DNA of 64,000 bases, taken from positions 110,944 to 174,943 of the forward strand of contig SECL01000005.1 of assembly GCA_004173455.1 (NCBI GenBank). The letters are read 5' to 3'. Positions within the stretch are counted from its first letter, which is position 1. Every line of letters starts with the position of its first letter. Shown here one piece after another: positions 18,722 through 25,889 of the stretch. This DNA comes from Moraxellaceae bacterium (GTDB lineage Bacteria; Pseudomonadota; Gammaproteobacteria; Pseudomonadales; Moraxellaceae). The notes below the pieces were generated by a model. The model ran no database searches. It had not been told where the DNA came from and was given only the letters and a program-made list of their open reading frames with translations. Both the position numbers and the translations under genes were made by a program.

Positions 18722-19510
18722 ATGGCACTGGTTAGCCTGACCCGAGTTGGCGAAATTGCCCACGTCCAGTTAAACCGTCCCGACAAACGCAATGCCATGA
18801 GCTTTGCCATGCTGCATGAACTGGTCAACACTGCCAACAATATCCGCAAGGACAAAAGTATCCGTGTCGTCATCCTATCGGGTCAGGGCGAAGCATTTAG
18901 TGCCGGGATTGATTTAAGCGACCTCAACAATCCCAAAAACATGCTGTATGCGGGCTGGGAATTACTAAAACCCGGCCAAAGTATTTTTCAAAAAGCCAAC
19001 CTGATCTGGCAAACCCTGCCCGTGCCAGTGATTGCCGCTTTGCATGGCCATTGTCTAGGTGCAGGTATGCAACTGGCACTGGGTGCGGACATCCGTATTT
19101 GCCACCCTGACTGCAAGCTGTCGATTATGGAAAGCCGCTGGGGTCTAGTGCCGGATATGGGGCTGACCCGCTCGATCAAGGATATTATCCCGCTGGATCT
19201 GGCCAAGGAACTGACTCTGACCGGCCGTATTTTTGATGGAAATTATGCAAAAGAAATTGGCTTGGTCACACACTTAAATGCAGACCCTGTGGCACAGGCC
19301 ATGCAACTGGCTGAGGAAATGATTCAGCGTTCACCCGATGCCTTACTGGCTGGCAAGCGCGTGCTGGATGCCATGGCACATGAACCCAAGCGGGCTTTGC
19401 GCCTCGAAAAGCTGTGGCAGTTTAAGCTGATTTTGGGACAAAACAGTAAGATTGCCCGGCTTAAGGACAAAAAACCGGAAGTGAATTTTAAGCCTCGGCA
19501 GTTTGGCTGA
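18722..19510 (+). CDS. crotonase / enoyl-CoA hydratase-isomerase family protein
   Basis: 262 aa acyl-CoA-handling enzyme. N-terminal LNRPDKRNAMS, oxyanion-hole segments AFSAGIDL and HGHCLGAGMQLAL, and the acidic site IMESRWGLVPDMG, where a Glu is kept and the second acidic position is Asp, a pattern closer to dienoyl-CoA isomerases than to plain hydratases. The substrate cannot be told. GAGGT precedes the ATG. Notable: its last 17 codons (from 19460) reappear, diverged, at 22861-22911 on the far side of the Rhs island, so this gene's 3' end marks the left boundary of that island. Confidence 0.88.
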   Translation: MALVSLTRVGEIAHVQLNRPDKRNAMSFAMLHELVNTANNIRKDKSIRVVILSGQGEAFSAGIDLSDLNNPKNMLYAGWELLKPGQSIFQKANLIWQTLPVPVIAALHGHCLGAGMQLALGADIRICHPDCKLSIMESRWGLVPDMGLTRSIKDIIPLDLAKELTLTGRIFDGNYAKEIGLVTHLNADPVAQAMQLAEEMIQRSPDALLAGKRVLDAMAHEPKRALRLEKLWQFKLILGQNSKIARLKDKKPEVNFKPRQFG

Positions 19511-19798
19511 TTTATATTTTGGTATAAAGGCTGGGCAATCGCTTATAAAAATAGTTATTCATAAAAAGGGCTTTTGCGGCAATGCTGCCTTATAGCCTTT
19601 GGCGTTTAATATAGCATCTTGCGCAGCAGTGCTGCTCATGCGCCCGAAGGGTTTGACCCACGTAGCAGCACAGGAACGCCAAAGGGCATGAGTGCCCAAA
19701 GGCGTAACGCAGCGTCGCGTAGTGGGCGCATAATGACACGTTATGTTAACAGCATAGCGATGGCAAACGGCGGTGGAACCGTAAGAAACGTAGTGGAT
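19511..19798. repeat. mosaic of short palindromes, left end of the Rhs island
   Basis: No convincing gene. A dense set of inverted repeats: CTTGCGC-AGCAGTGCTGCT-CATGCGC near 19618-19642 (read on the minus strand this is TGAGC...GCGCAAGA, matching the other palindromic repeats in this window), GGGCATGAGTGCCC near 19684, an imperfect CATAATG/CGTTATG hairpin near 19729, and a GCCTTTGGCGTT/AACGCCAAAGG inverted pair (about 19596 and 19675). Short open frames here read through the palindromes and look spurious. Confidence 0.55.
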
Positions 19799-19829
19799 GG
19801 AGTAAACACAATGTTTACTCCCCCTTTTT
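19799..19829 (+). terminator. rho-independent terminator
   Basis: Perfect 10-bp stem GGAGTAAACA/TGTTTACTCC with a 3-nt loop, then CCC and five T. It overlaps the 3' end of the zinc-ribbon membrane gene on the other strand. It would stop transcripts entering the island from the crotonase side. Confidence 0.75.
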
Positions 19830-20138
19830 AATCTTATAACCGCAATTTGTGCATTTATGTGTATAAAGTGAGAATCCTAAATTAACGGGATTATCTCCTT
19901 TATAAAAGAAATTTTTCCCACATTCAGGACAGCTTGAATTAACGTATAACTTATAAACTGCAATACAACTCAAAACTATAAAAACCATCAGGGCTATAAA
20001 AATCACATAATCATTAGAGTATGTTTCCCATATTATTCCCGATAGTATGAGTAGTGCAATTGACCCTAATTGATAGGCAACTAGAAAATAGCATTTACCC
20101 TTGAGATTAGTACTTTTTCTTGATGACAATTGGTGCAT
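19815..20138 (-). CDS. small membrane protein with C-terminal zinc ribbon, candidate immunity protein
   Basis: 107 aa, no recognised family. Two hydrophobic helices (about residues 19-38 and 44-64) are followed by a soluble tail with CPECGKNFF and CTNCGYKIK, a four-cysteine zinc ribbon. Start at 20138 (MHQLSS) is preceded by GGAA at about 8 nt; an upstream in-frame start at 20177 lacks one. It is the first gene after Rhs tip 1 on the same strand, the position where Rhs immunity genes lie, so an immunity role against that tip is a reasonable inference, though the 157-bp gap is longer than usual. Confidence 0.6.
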   Translation of the reverse strand: MHQLSSRKSTNLKGKCYFLVAYQLGSIALLILSGIIWETYSNDYVIFIALMVFIVLSCIAVYKLYVNSSCPECGKNFFYKGDNPVNLGFSLYTHKCTNCGYKIKKGE

Positions 20139-20295
20139 GATATAATTCCGTATTGTTAAAGAAATGGGTTGAACCACCCCCCAATTCCGTTAAAGGGCTT
20201 ATACCCCACACCAATGATTTACCATCGGTTGTTTGGTGATATCTACCACATGCAACCAAGAAGCAGACCTCTTGGGTTTGCGAAGCTCCTCGATA

Positions 20296-20900
20296 CTACT
20301 CGTTAAGATTACCTTTATAAAGATCAATACCTACGCCGAGAGAAGCTCCAAATCCAATCGTTTCTAAACGAGTTCCACTAGTACCAACTTTTAATCCTGC
20401 ACCGCCATCATTTGAAAGATATACTGACGAGGATGCAGCATAACCTTTTATTGGTGTTGAATCTCCACCGCCAGAAATTGCGACCGTCCAAGCCAACATA
20501 TTTTCATATGATGATGTATTAACCGACCGACTTGAGAAAACACTAGAGCTATTGTTTATAAAGTTCGATGATGCCCTCTCAAATGACATCTGCGCAAAAT
20601 TGAGATCAATGCTGTTCAGATTGTTCATCCATGCATTAGAAAGCATATCGTCATTCATTGAAATCATGCCACCACCATTGAACGACAACCCACTGGGATC
20701 AACATGATTCACTGGATCACTACCCACATAGGCATACGGATTCAAGCCACCTTCTAACCCTATCGGGTCTGCTTCCATATACCGACCCAGCTCAGGGTTA
20801 TAGTAGCGATTGTGGGTGTAAAACAGCTTGCTGTGGCTGTCATAATACTGACCCGGAAAGCGCAGGTTAAAGCTGTAGCCGCTTGGCAGGCTGCTGATTA
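20296..20900 (-). pseudogene. displaced Rhs C-terminal tip 1 (5'-truncated Rhs)
   Basis: The frame opens just after a stop near 20923 and begins mid-core: SGYSFNLRFPGQYYD, FYTHNRYYNPELGRYMEADP, then the Rhs boundary LNPYAYVGSDPVNHVDPSGL, followed by a unique tip of about 130 residues ending in GIDLYKGNLNE. The large N-terminal Rhs barrel is absent, so this is an orphan tip left after replacement by recombination at the conserved core, a known feature of Rhs loci. A short product could still start at Met-Glu-Ala-Asp-Pro (20778). The tip has Gly- and Ser-rich stretches and no toxin family that I recognise. Confidence 0.8.
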
Positions 20901-20927
20901 AACTAAACTCTATTCTAACTTTTTAAG

Positions 20928-21410
20928 TTATGAACACAACACCTCTTGTTTAGCGTTTATTTTTTGCTGTTTTGCCCAGCTTAAAATATCCAATTGATTA
21001 AGCCGACTATTATCAATTTTATTAACTATATAAGGAGGAATACTGTTTTCCTTTAATGTTATTTCATAAAATTGCAATTGCCATTTATTAGCTTCATAAG
21101 TGACTATATCATTAGCATCAGCGCACTTTAAGGATGTTTTAAGAACTTGTAAACTGCAAACAGTATGATCTGATTTAACTGCAATACAATCTATCCAAGT
21201 TCCATCTTTTTTACCAAAAGGCTCCTCAATTTTATATTTTATATTTTTTGGTAATGTAAGAACTAAAGATTTTTGTACGCTATTAGAATACTCAAAATAA
21301 TCATAACAAAGTTTTCCTTCCATAAAGCAACCCAGCCCTAGTTTAGCTAGCCAATCATTGCTACAGCCAACAAGACTAAGCATAATAATAAATAAGCCTG
21401 ATTTATACAT
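20928..21410 (-). CDS. lipoprotein, candidate immunity protein of Rhs tip 2
   Basis: 160 aa with a type II signal peptide: MYKSGLFIIMLSLVGC, lipidation at Cys16 (lipobox LVGC). Three further Cys pairs could make disulfides in the periplasm. Start: ATG at 21410 follows AGGAAA, and is 9 nt after the stop of the Rhs tip at 21419; an upstream ATG at 21446 overlaps the tip and lacks a ribosome site. The tight spacing is the usual toxin-immunity arrangement. No family recognised; the immunity assignment is inference from position and export signal. Confidence 0.65.
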   Translation of the reverse strand: MYKSGLFIIMLSLVGCSNDWLAKLGLGCFMEGKLCYDYFEYSNSVQKSLVLTLPKNIKYKIEEPFGKKDGTWIDCIAVKSDHTVCSLQVLKTSLKCADANDIVTYEANKWQLQFYEITLKENSIPPYIVNKIDNSRLNQLDILSWAKQQKINAKQEVLCS

Positions 21411-22100
21411 ATATTTTCCTATGGAGCTGGAGGACAACTTGGACAATAGGGTTTATTAAAGAAATTCATTTTGTAGCCTTGATCTATTCTAAATGTGCTT
21501 GAACCTATATCAAAACTGCTTATCCCTCCAGCCTTCACTGCACCTATTTGTGTTAATGCATTTCTACCTATTGTTAAACCATTTGATACCACGGTAGATA
21601 TAAAACCTGCATCATTGCTAAAAGCATTTTTATACTTATGTGGTTCAAAGTTGTACGTATCATTACGCAATGTACCATTTGATCTCATGGATAATTCACC
21701 ATATACCCAATAACCTCTATCTCCACTAGTGGGTGATGTATTCCATTTTGAGTCGACCCAGTTACCTATATCATTACGATATGCTATTACTCGCACACCC
21801 AAACCTATATTTCCTCCAGGAGTTTTCCCCCATATACCCGAACCGTTTGGTTCTACCATTAGACGATTAGCATTAATATTAAAATCACGACCTATACCCC
21901 CATTAAAGGTTAAGTTCGCATTTGCCTGATTAACTGTTGGAAAATCTCCCATAAAATAATCTGAAGGCAGGCTTTTGAATTGGCTCTCCATTGAAGCCAA
22001 GCTAGGCCAGTTGATATTAAGCGCATCCAGCCCAGTGGGATCAACATTCATCACCGGATTATTACCCGCATACGCATACGGATTTAATCCACCCTCAAGC

Positions 22101-22167
22101 CTACTTCGCTATCACTACGTCTTGCGCTCGGGCAACGATTATTAATCGTTGCTTCTCCTCGCTCAGG
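22101..22167 (-). repeat. palindromic repeat copy R2 inside Rhs core
   Basis: On the minus strand begins TGAGCGAGGAG, has a hairpin CAACGATT-AAT-AATCGTTG, and continues with GAGCGCAAGACG. It is inserted between the Rhs codons for EPDP and GLEGG. Its stem differs from copy R3 at 53626 by paired, compensating changes. Confidence 0.7.
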
Positions 22168-22189
22168 ATCAGGCTCCATATAACGGCCC

Positions 22190-22232
22190 CTTGCGCAACG
22201 GCAAAGCAGTGCTTTGCTATTCGTTGCTCAGG
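22190..22232 (-). repeat. palindromic repeat copy R1 inside Rhs core
   Basis: On the minus strand TGAGC, then nested stems (GCAACG/CGTTGC outside, GCAAAGC/GCTTTGC inside), ending GCGCAAGG. Inserted after the Rhs codons NPE, about 60 bp from copy R2. Shares the TGAGC and GCGCAAG ends with R2 and with the copy near 19618. Confidence 0.65.
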
Positions 22233-22348
22233 GTTGTAGTAGCGATTATGGGTGTAATCCAAGCCACTTTGCTCATCGAAATACTGCCCAGCAATGCGCA
22301 TTGATGCCTATAGGAATCATAAGACCAGAGTTCTGAACACCACCAGAT

Positions 22349-22780
22349 TCAACAGCTCTTACTATCTATAACCATTTTGTTCTCATTTAAATAAAAACAA
22401 CCTGAACCATGATAGCCTGCGCCACCATCAATCGAATAAAGATATTGAGTATTTAACTTTAATTGCTTGGGTTTTACAATCTCTTCAAATCCGCTTGGTT
22501 TAACGCCGTAAGTCCATTTATAGGTGTAATCATTTTTAAAATTAAACCAACTTATTTTCTTGTTTATCTTAATCTCCCATACTGTCTGTTTCAACGCACC
22601 ATCAGGAACAGCACTATTATTCATTACATGAAACCTAAAAACATTATCGAGCCTTTTGGCATCACTTTTAGATAGCTCAAATACAATTCCTGTATTGGCA
22701 TTCCCAGAAACAAGCAAATCAACTATACCAGAGCATGCCACTAACACTGGTATACATAATAAGCTATACAAATAACGCAT
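22349..22780 (-). CDS. lipoprotein, candidate immunity protein of a lost toxin tip
   Basis: 143 aa with signal peptide MRYLYSLLCIPVLVAC (lipobox LVAC, Cys16). The mature part is polar and beta-rich with two late cysteines (GSGCFYLNE and the C-terminal SKSC). Its ATG overlaps the stop codon of the upstream toxin remnant (TAATG), direct evidence of translational coupling to that reading frame. No family recognised. The second lipoprotein of this array, it shares architecture but not sequence with the product of 20928-21410. Confidence 0.65.
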   Translation of the reverse strand: MRYLYSLLCIPVLVACSGIVDLLVSGNANTGIVFELSKSDAKRLDNVFRFHVMNNSAVPDGALKQTVWEIKINKKISWFNFKNDYTYKWTYGVKPSGFEEIVKPKQLKLNTQYLYSIDGGAGYHGSGCFYLNENKMVIDSKSC

Positions 22781-22862
22781 TACCAGCCACCTCCAGCACC
22801 ACGGTTTTTCATAATATTAGGCAATCTACCTGTAAATACTCCTACAGCAAAATCATCTGTCT
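22780..22862 (-). pseudogene. C-terminal remnant of a third toxin tip
   Basis: An open frame without start reads KTDDFAVGVFTGRLPNIMK then NRGAGGGW-stop, and its TAA overlaps the ATG of the lipoprotein gene downstream. Its upstream part is replaced at about 22861 by the crotonase 3'-end fragment on the opposite strand. Only about 27 codons remain; assignment as a toxin tip rests on position and coupling. Confidence 0.5.
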
Positions 22863-22911
22863 TAAAGATAGAAAGCCGGAAGTAAGTTTTAAGCCCCGCC
22901 AATTTGACTGA
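22861..22911 (+). pseudogene. diverged duplicate of the crotonase 3' end
   Basis: Encodes LKDRKPEVSFKPRQFD-stop, against LKDKKPEVNFKPRQFG-stop at the end of the crotonase gene (19460-19510). By hand 41 of 51 bases and 13 of 16 residues match, and 7 of the 10 base differences are synonymous, so it derives from a homologous gene under selection, not from recent copying. Same orientation as the intact gene. Weak similarity may extend upstream to about 22849. Confidence 0.75.
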
Positions 22912-22999
22912 TGGGTTTGACAATACTGCAAGGATTAAGCAAAAAACTTGATCCTTATTTTCTTGGCAAATTTAATATTTTTGAATCAAAAACTTATTT

Positions 23000-23422
23000 T
23001 TAATAACTTAAACTATCCAACTCTCTTGAAACAAGCTCTGGAGAAACAAGATAATCCAGTTCCTTTTGACTCCAAGACGCATACACTTTATTTTTTTCAG
23101 TTTCTAATTCATGTTCTTCAAGTGCAAAACGAGCATCATAGATATTAAAAATTTTCATGTGATAAACCTCCTTTAATAAAGGGGCTTTTAAATATTTTAA
23201 GTAGAAAAATCCAATAACCAGCTCAGAGTCATAATCACCTACACCTGATAGCTCCATAACAATTGCTGATTTTGCTTCAGGAAATGACTGGCTTAAACTT
23301 AATGAACACAGCCAGGGCTTTGGTGATTTAACCTGAGCGATAATTGCGTCAGCCCAACCCTGTAACTCTTCCAAAGTCCAATATTCAGAAGCAGCTATTG
23401 CATACAGTGCATTTAAATACAT
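23000..23422 (-). CDS. hypothetical protein at the right edge of the Rhs island
   Basis: 140 aa, acidic, soluble, no signal peptide or known motif. Contains an aromatic N-terminal helix (EYWTLEELQGWADAIIAQV) and a Glu-rich C-terminal half. Lies just beyond the crotonase fragment on the same strand as the immunity-like genes; could be another immunity protein, but nothing in the sequence proves it. The start has a modest GAAGA upstream. Confidence 0.55.
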   Translation of the reverse strand: MYLNALYAIAASEYWTLEELQGWADAIIAQVKSPKPWLCSLSLSQSFPEAKSAIVMELSGVGDYDSELVIGFFYLKYLKAPLLKEVYHMKIFNIYDARFALEEHELETEKNKVYASWSQKELDYLVSPELVSRELDSLSY

Positions 23423-23644
23423 ATTTTATCTTCAAGCGGATCTAAAAAAGAGTTCTAGTAATTCATCAATGTAAAACCAGATTGTAAGCCGGTAATTTTT
23501 AAATATTAGCAAAATATTAAACGTATCCATTGAAATATATTTTCTTATCTATTCTAAAAGCTCCAAGTGGCCGTGCTAATTTTTGTTTTTGCACAATTAA
23601 GCCGATACAATTAAGCCTAAAAATTTATAGTACTTTATAACTCT

Positions 23645-24520
23645 ATGACCATAGCCATTCATAGCACAAAAATCGCCTTCATAGGCCTCGGCCTGATGGG
23701 CACACGCATGGCCAAGCGCCTGCTGGATGCGGGTTTTCAGGTGTCAGTCTGGAACCGGACGCCTACTGCCTGCGAACCCTTGTTGCAAGGGGGGGCAAAT
23801 GCATTACAGCTTGAACAAATAGGCAAAGTTGACATCATCATGCTATGTCTGGCCGATGACCATGCGGTGCAGAGCGTTGTCCAGCAAGTGCTACCCCACT
23901 TGCGCAGTGGTCAGGTGATTATTGATTTTTCCAGTTTATCTGTAGCAACCACGGTGCAAATGGCCAGTCAGGTGGCAGCAAAACACGTGGCGTGGATTGA
24001 TGCGCCCGTATCGGGTGGCGTAATGGGTGCTGAAACCGGCACACTGGTGATTTTTGCCGGTGGCGATCAGCAACAGGTACAAGCGATGCAGCCAGTATTG
24101 GCCCCCCTGTCGCAGCGCGTAACCTATATGGGCAACAATGGCACGGGTCAGGCCACCAAAATTTGTAATCAATTGATTGTCGCGGCCAGTAGTACGCTCA
24201 TTAGCGAAGCCGTGGAATTGGCTCGACGTGCTGGCGTTGATACCACGTTGCTGGCACCGGCACTGGCGGGTGGCTTTGCCGACTCCAAACCCTTGCAGAT
24301 TTTAGCACCACGCATGGCAACCCAGTCATTTACACCGGTACAATGGAAAGTTCAAACTTTAGCCAAAGATTTGAACAATGCAGTGCAACTGGCGCGCAGT
24401 CATCAGTTAGATATTCCGGTAGCTAGCATGGCACTTTCCCGGGTTGAAAAACATCAGCAACACGGGCATAGTGAAGATGACTTATCCAGTCTTATTTTGC
24501 TGCACACTACATCACGCTAA
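23645..24520 (+). CDS. NAD(P)-dependent 3-hydroxyacid dehydrogenase, tartronate semialdehyde reductase-like
   Basis: 291 aa beta-hydroxyacid dehydrogenase. Dinucleotide motif IAFIGLGLMGTRMAKRLL, substrate loop DAPVSGGVMGAETGTL, and catalytic-lysine helix GQATKICNQLIVA are all present. Followed at 33 bp by a hydroxypyruvate isomerase gene; the pair fits conversion of hydroxypyruvate to tartronate semialdehyde and then glycerate (GlxR/GarR-type role). The exact substrate is inference, as the family also includes 3-hydroxyisobutyrate dehydrogenase. First native gene to the right of the Rhs island. Confidence 0.85.
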   Translation: MTIAIHSTKIAFIGLGLMGTRMAKRLLDAGFQVSVWNRTPTACEPLLQGGANALQLEQIGKVDIIMLCLADDHAVQSVVQQVLPHLRSGQVIIDFSSLSVATTVQMASQVAAKHVAWIDAPVSGGVMGAETGTLVIFAGGDQQQVQAMQPVLAPLSQRVTYMGNNGTGQATKICNQLIVAASSTLISEAVELARRAGVDTTLLAPALAGGFADSKPLQILAPRMATQSFTPVQWKVQTLAKDLNNAVQLARSHQLDIPVASMALSRVEKHQQHGHSEDDLSSLILLHTTSR

Positions 24521-24553
24521 TTCGCGTACAGATTCCTGAATAGGTCTTAGTCC

Positions 24554-25333
24554 ATGCTGCATTTTTCTGCCAATCTATCCCTGCTGTTTACCGAAGTGCC
24601 CCTCATTGAGCGGTTTGCGCTGGCCAAACAGCACGGATTTGATGCGGTGGAAATTCAGTTTCCCTATGAACTTGATATTGATGAACTAACCCAGCAATTA
24701 AAGCAGCACCAGCAACAACTGGTCTTGATCAATGTTCCGGCAGGTGACCTGATGCAGGGCGGTGACGGGCTGGCCTGTGTGCCGGGTCGCGAACATGAAT
24801 TCCGGCAAGCCGTATTTCAGGCCATCCGTTATGCCAGTGCGCTGAATGTGCCTTGTGTCAATATTCTGGCTGGGCGCCAGTCGGTGCATGCCGATTTGCT
24901 GCCCTGCCTTGAAACCATGGCCAAGAACCTGCGTTTTGCCTGTCATGAGATGAGTAAGGCTGGCATTACGCCGGTGTTTGAAATCATCAATGGCATTGAT
25001 ATGCCCCGTTTTTTAATCCAGACCGTGGCGCAGGCACAGGAGATGATGGAGGCGGTGAACCATCCCGCCCTGAAAATACAGTTTGATTGCTATCATTTGG
25101 CCATGATGCATGAACCGATCCTGCAAAGCCTGCAGGAAAATATGTATCACATTGGGCATATCCAGTTTGCCGACTACCCCAACCGCCATGAACCCGGCAC
25201 AGGTGAAATTAACTTTAGTGCCATTTTTGAGTTTATCCAGAATTCCAGTTATTTTGGCTATACTGGCGCTGAATACCGGCCGTCCGGGGTCACGGTAGAT
25301 AGCCTGCACTGGTATAAACCCTTTGTGCAATAA
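24554..25333 (+). CDS. hyi: hydroxypyruvate isomerase (Hyi/OtnI family)
   Basis: 259 aa TIM-barrel sugar-isomerase-like enzyme that interconverts hydroxypyruvate and tartronate semialdehyde. Family motifs: N-terminal NLSLLFTEVPLIERF, GFDAVEIQFPYE, PVFEIINGIDMPRFL with a metal-binding Glu, IQFDCYHLAMM, HIQFADYPNRHEPGTGEI, and GAEYRPSG with the second Glu. Length normal. Works with the reductase encoded 33 bp upstream. No strong ribosome site; possibly coupled to the upstream gene. Confidence 0.9.
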   Translation: MLHFSANLSLLFTEVPLIERFALAKQHGFDAVEIQFPYELDIDELTQQLKQHQQQLVLINVPAGDLMQGGDGLACVPGREHEFRQAVFQAIRYASALNVPCVNILAGRQSVHADLLPCLETMAKNLRFACHEMSKAGITPVFEIINGIDMPRFLIQTVAQAQEMMEAVNHPALKIQFDCYHLAMMHEPILQSLQENMYHIGHIQFADYPNRHEPGTGEINFSAIFEFIQNSSYFGYTGAEYRPSGVTVDSLHWYKPFVQ

Positions 25334-25434
25334 TCCTTCAAATAGTTAGTTATCGTTAAAGAAAATTTAAACTATTCATCCTAAAAACTTAGTCATCAGC
25401 ATTTATTAATACCCTTAGAGAAAGTGAAAATCAC

Positions 25435-25824
25435 ATGGCTCAAATTAAAATTTATGCCTTGGCAACTACAATTACCCAGCATCGGCAAGCGTTATCAACA
25501 GCCATTCATGCCGCACTAATAAGCACGCTAAACTATCCGGTTGAAAAGAAGTTTCAGCGGTTTATTGCTTTAGCGCCAGAAGATTTCATTTTTCCGGCTG
25601 ACCGTAGCGAGCAGTACACCATTGTTGAAATTTGCATGTTTGAAGGCCGCAGTACTGCCAGTAAAAAAGCCTTTATTCAGCAAATTTTTGCCAATATTGC
25701 GCAACACTGCGGCATTGCAGCGCAGGATGTTGAAATCACCATTAGTGAAACACCGCGGCACAACTGGGGCATTCGCGGGCAATGCGGTGATGAGTTAAGC
25801 CTGAACTATAAGGTAGAGGTTTAG
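25435..25824 (+). CDS. tautomerase-superfamily protein lacking the N-terminal proline
   Basis: 129 aa, similar end to end to the Tautomerase_2 group (KFQRFIALAPEDF, YTIVEICMFEGRS, ETPRHNWGIRGQCGDELSLNYKV). Tautomerases use Pro1, exposed after Met removal, as catalytic base; here codon 2 is GCT, Ala, so that residue is absent. The rest of the fold looks intact. It may be non-catalytic or use another mechanism. Purine-rich AGAGAAAG precedes the ATG. Third gene in a same-direction run with the reductase and hyi, about 100 bp apart. Confidence 0.8.
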   Translation: MAQIKIYALATTITQHRQALSTAIHAALISTLNYPVEKKFQRFIALAPEDFIFPADRSEQYTIVEICMFEGRSTASKKAFIQQIFANIAQHCGIAAQDVEITISETPRHNWGIRGQCGDELSLNYKVEV

Positions 25825-25889
25825 CACGGTTTGCAGCGATAAAAACACGGCATATCAATGTAAACGCATGCCGCTTAAACTCTCATTCG

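Larger units (their letters stand above)
21419..22302 (-). pseudogene. displaced Rhs C-terminal tip 2, core interrupted by two palindromic repeats
   Basis: Starts mid-core with MRIAGQYFDEQSGLDYTHNRYYNPE; the next core piece GRYMEPDP and then GLEGGLNPYAYAGNNP are separated by inserted palindromic repeats at 22190-22232 and 22101-22167 that break the frame and bring in a stop. After VDPTGLDA comes a unique tip of about 190 residues with GYWVYGELSMRSNGT and YNFEPHKYKNAF and the C-terminal PYCPSCPPAP. A shorter product could start at 22054, so the tip may still be expressible, but as an Rhs protein it is dead. No toxin fold recognised. Confidence 0.8.

Noticed and set aside
19680..19760. Possible integron attC-like site (palindromes near GTTATG and GTTAAC)
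   Set aside because: The core R and L boxes do not fit and there is no integrase or cassette gene.
19619..19831. 70-residue plus-strand frame left of the Rhs island
   Set aside because: It reads through several palindromes and a terminator and has no ribosome site; composition is that of repeat DNA.
22849..22860. Extension of crotonase homology further upstream
   Set aside because: Similarity falls to about chance and the same bases are read as the toxin remnant on the other strand; only 22861-22911 is claimed.
22861..22975. Long minus-strand frame running through the crotonase fragment into the toxin remnant
   Set aside because: The part over the fragment is antisense reading of KPEVSFKPRQF; no start codon exists.
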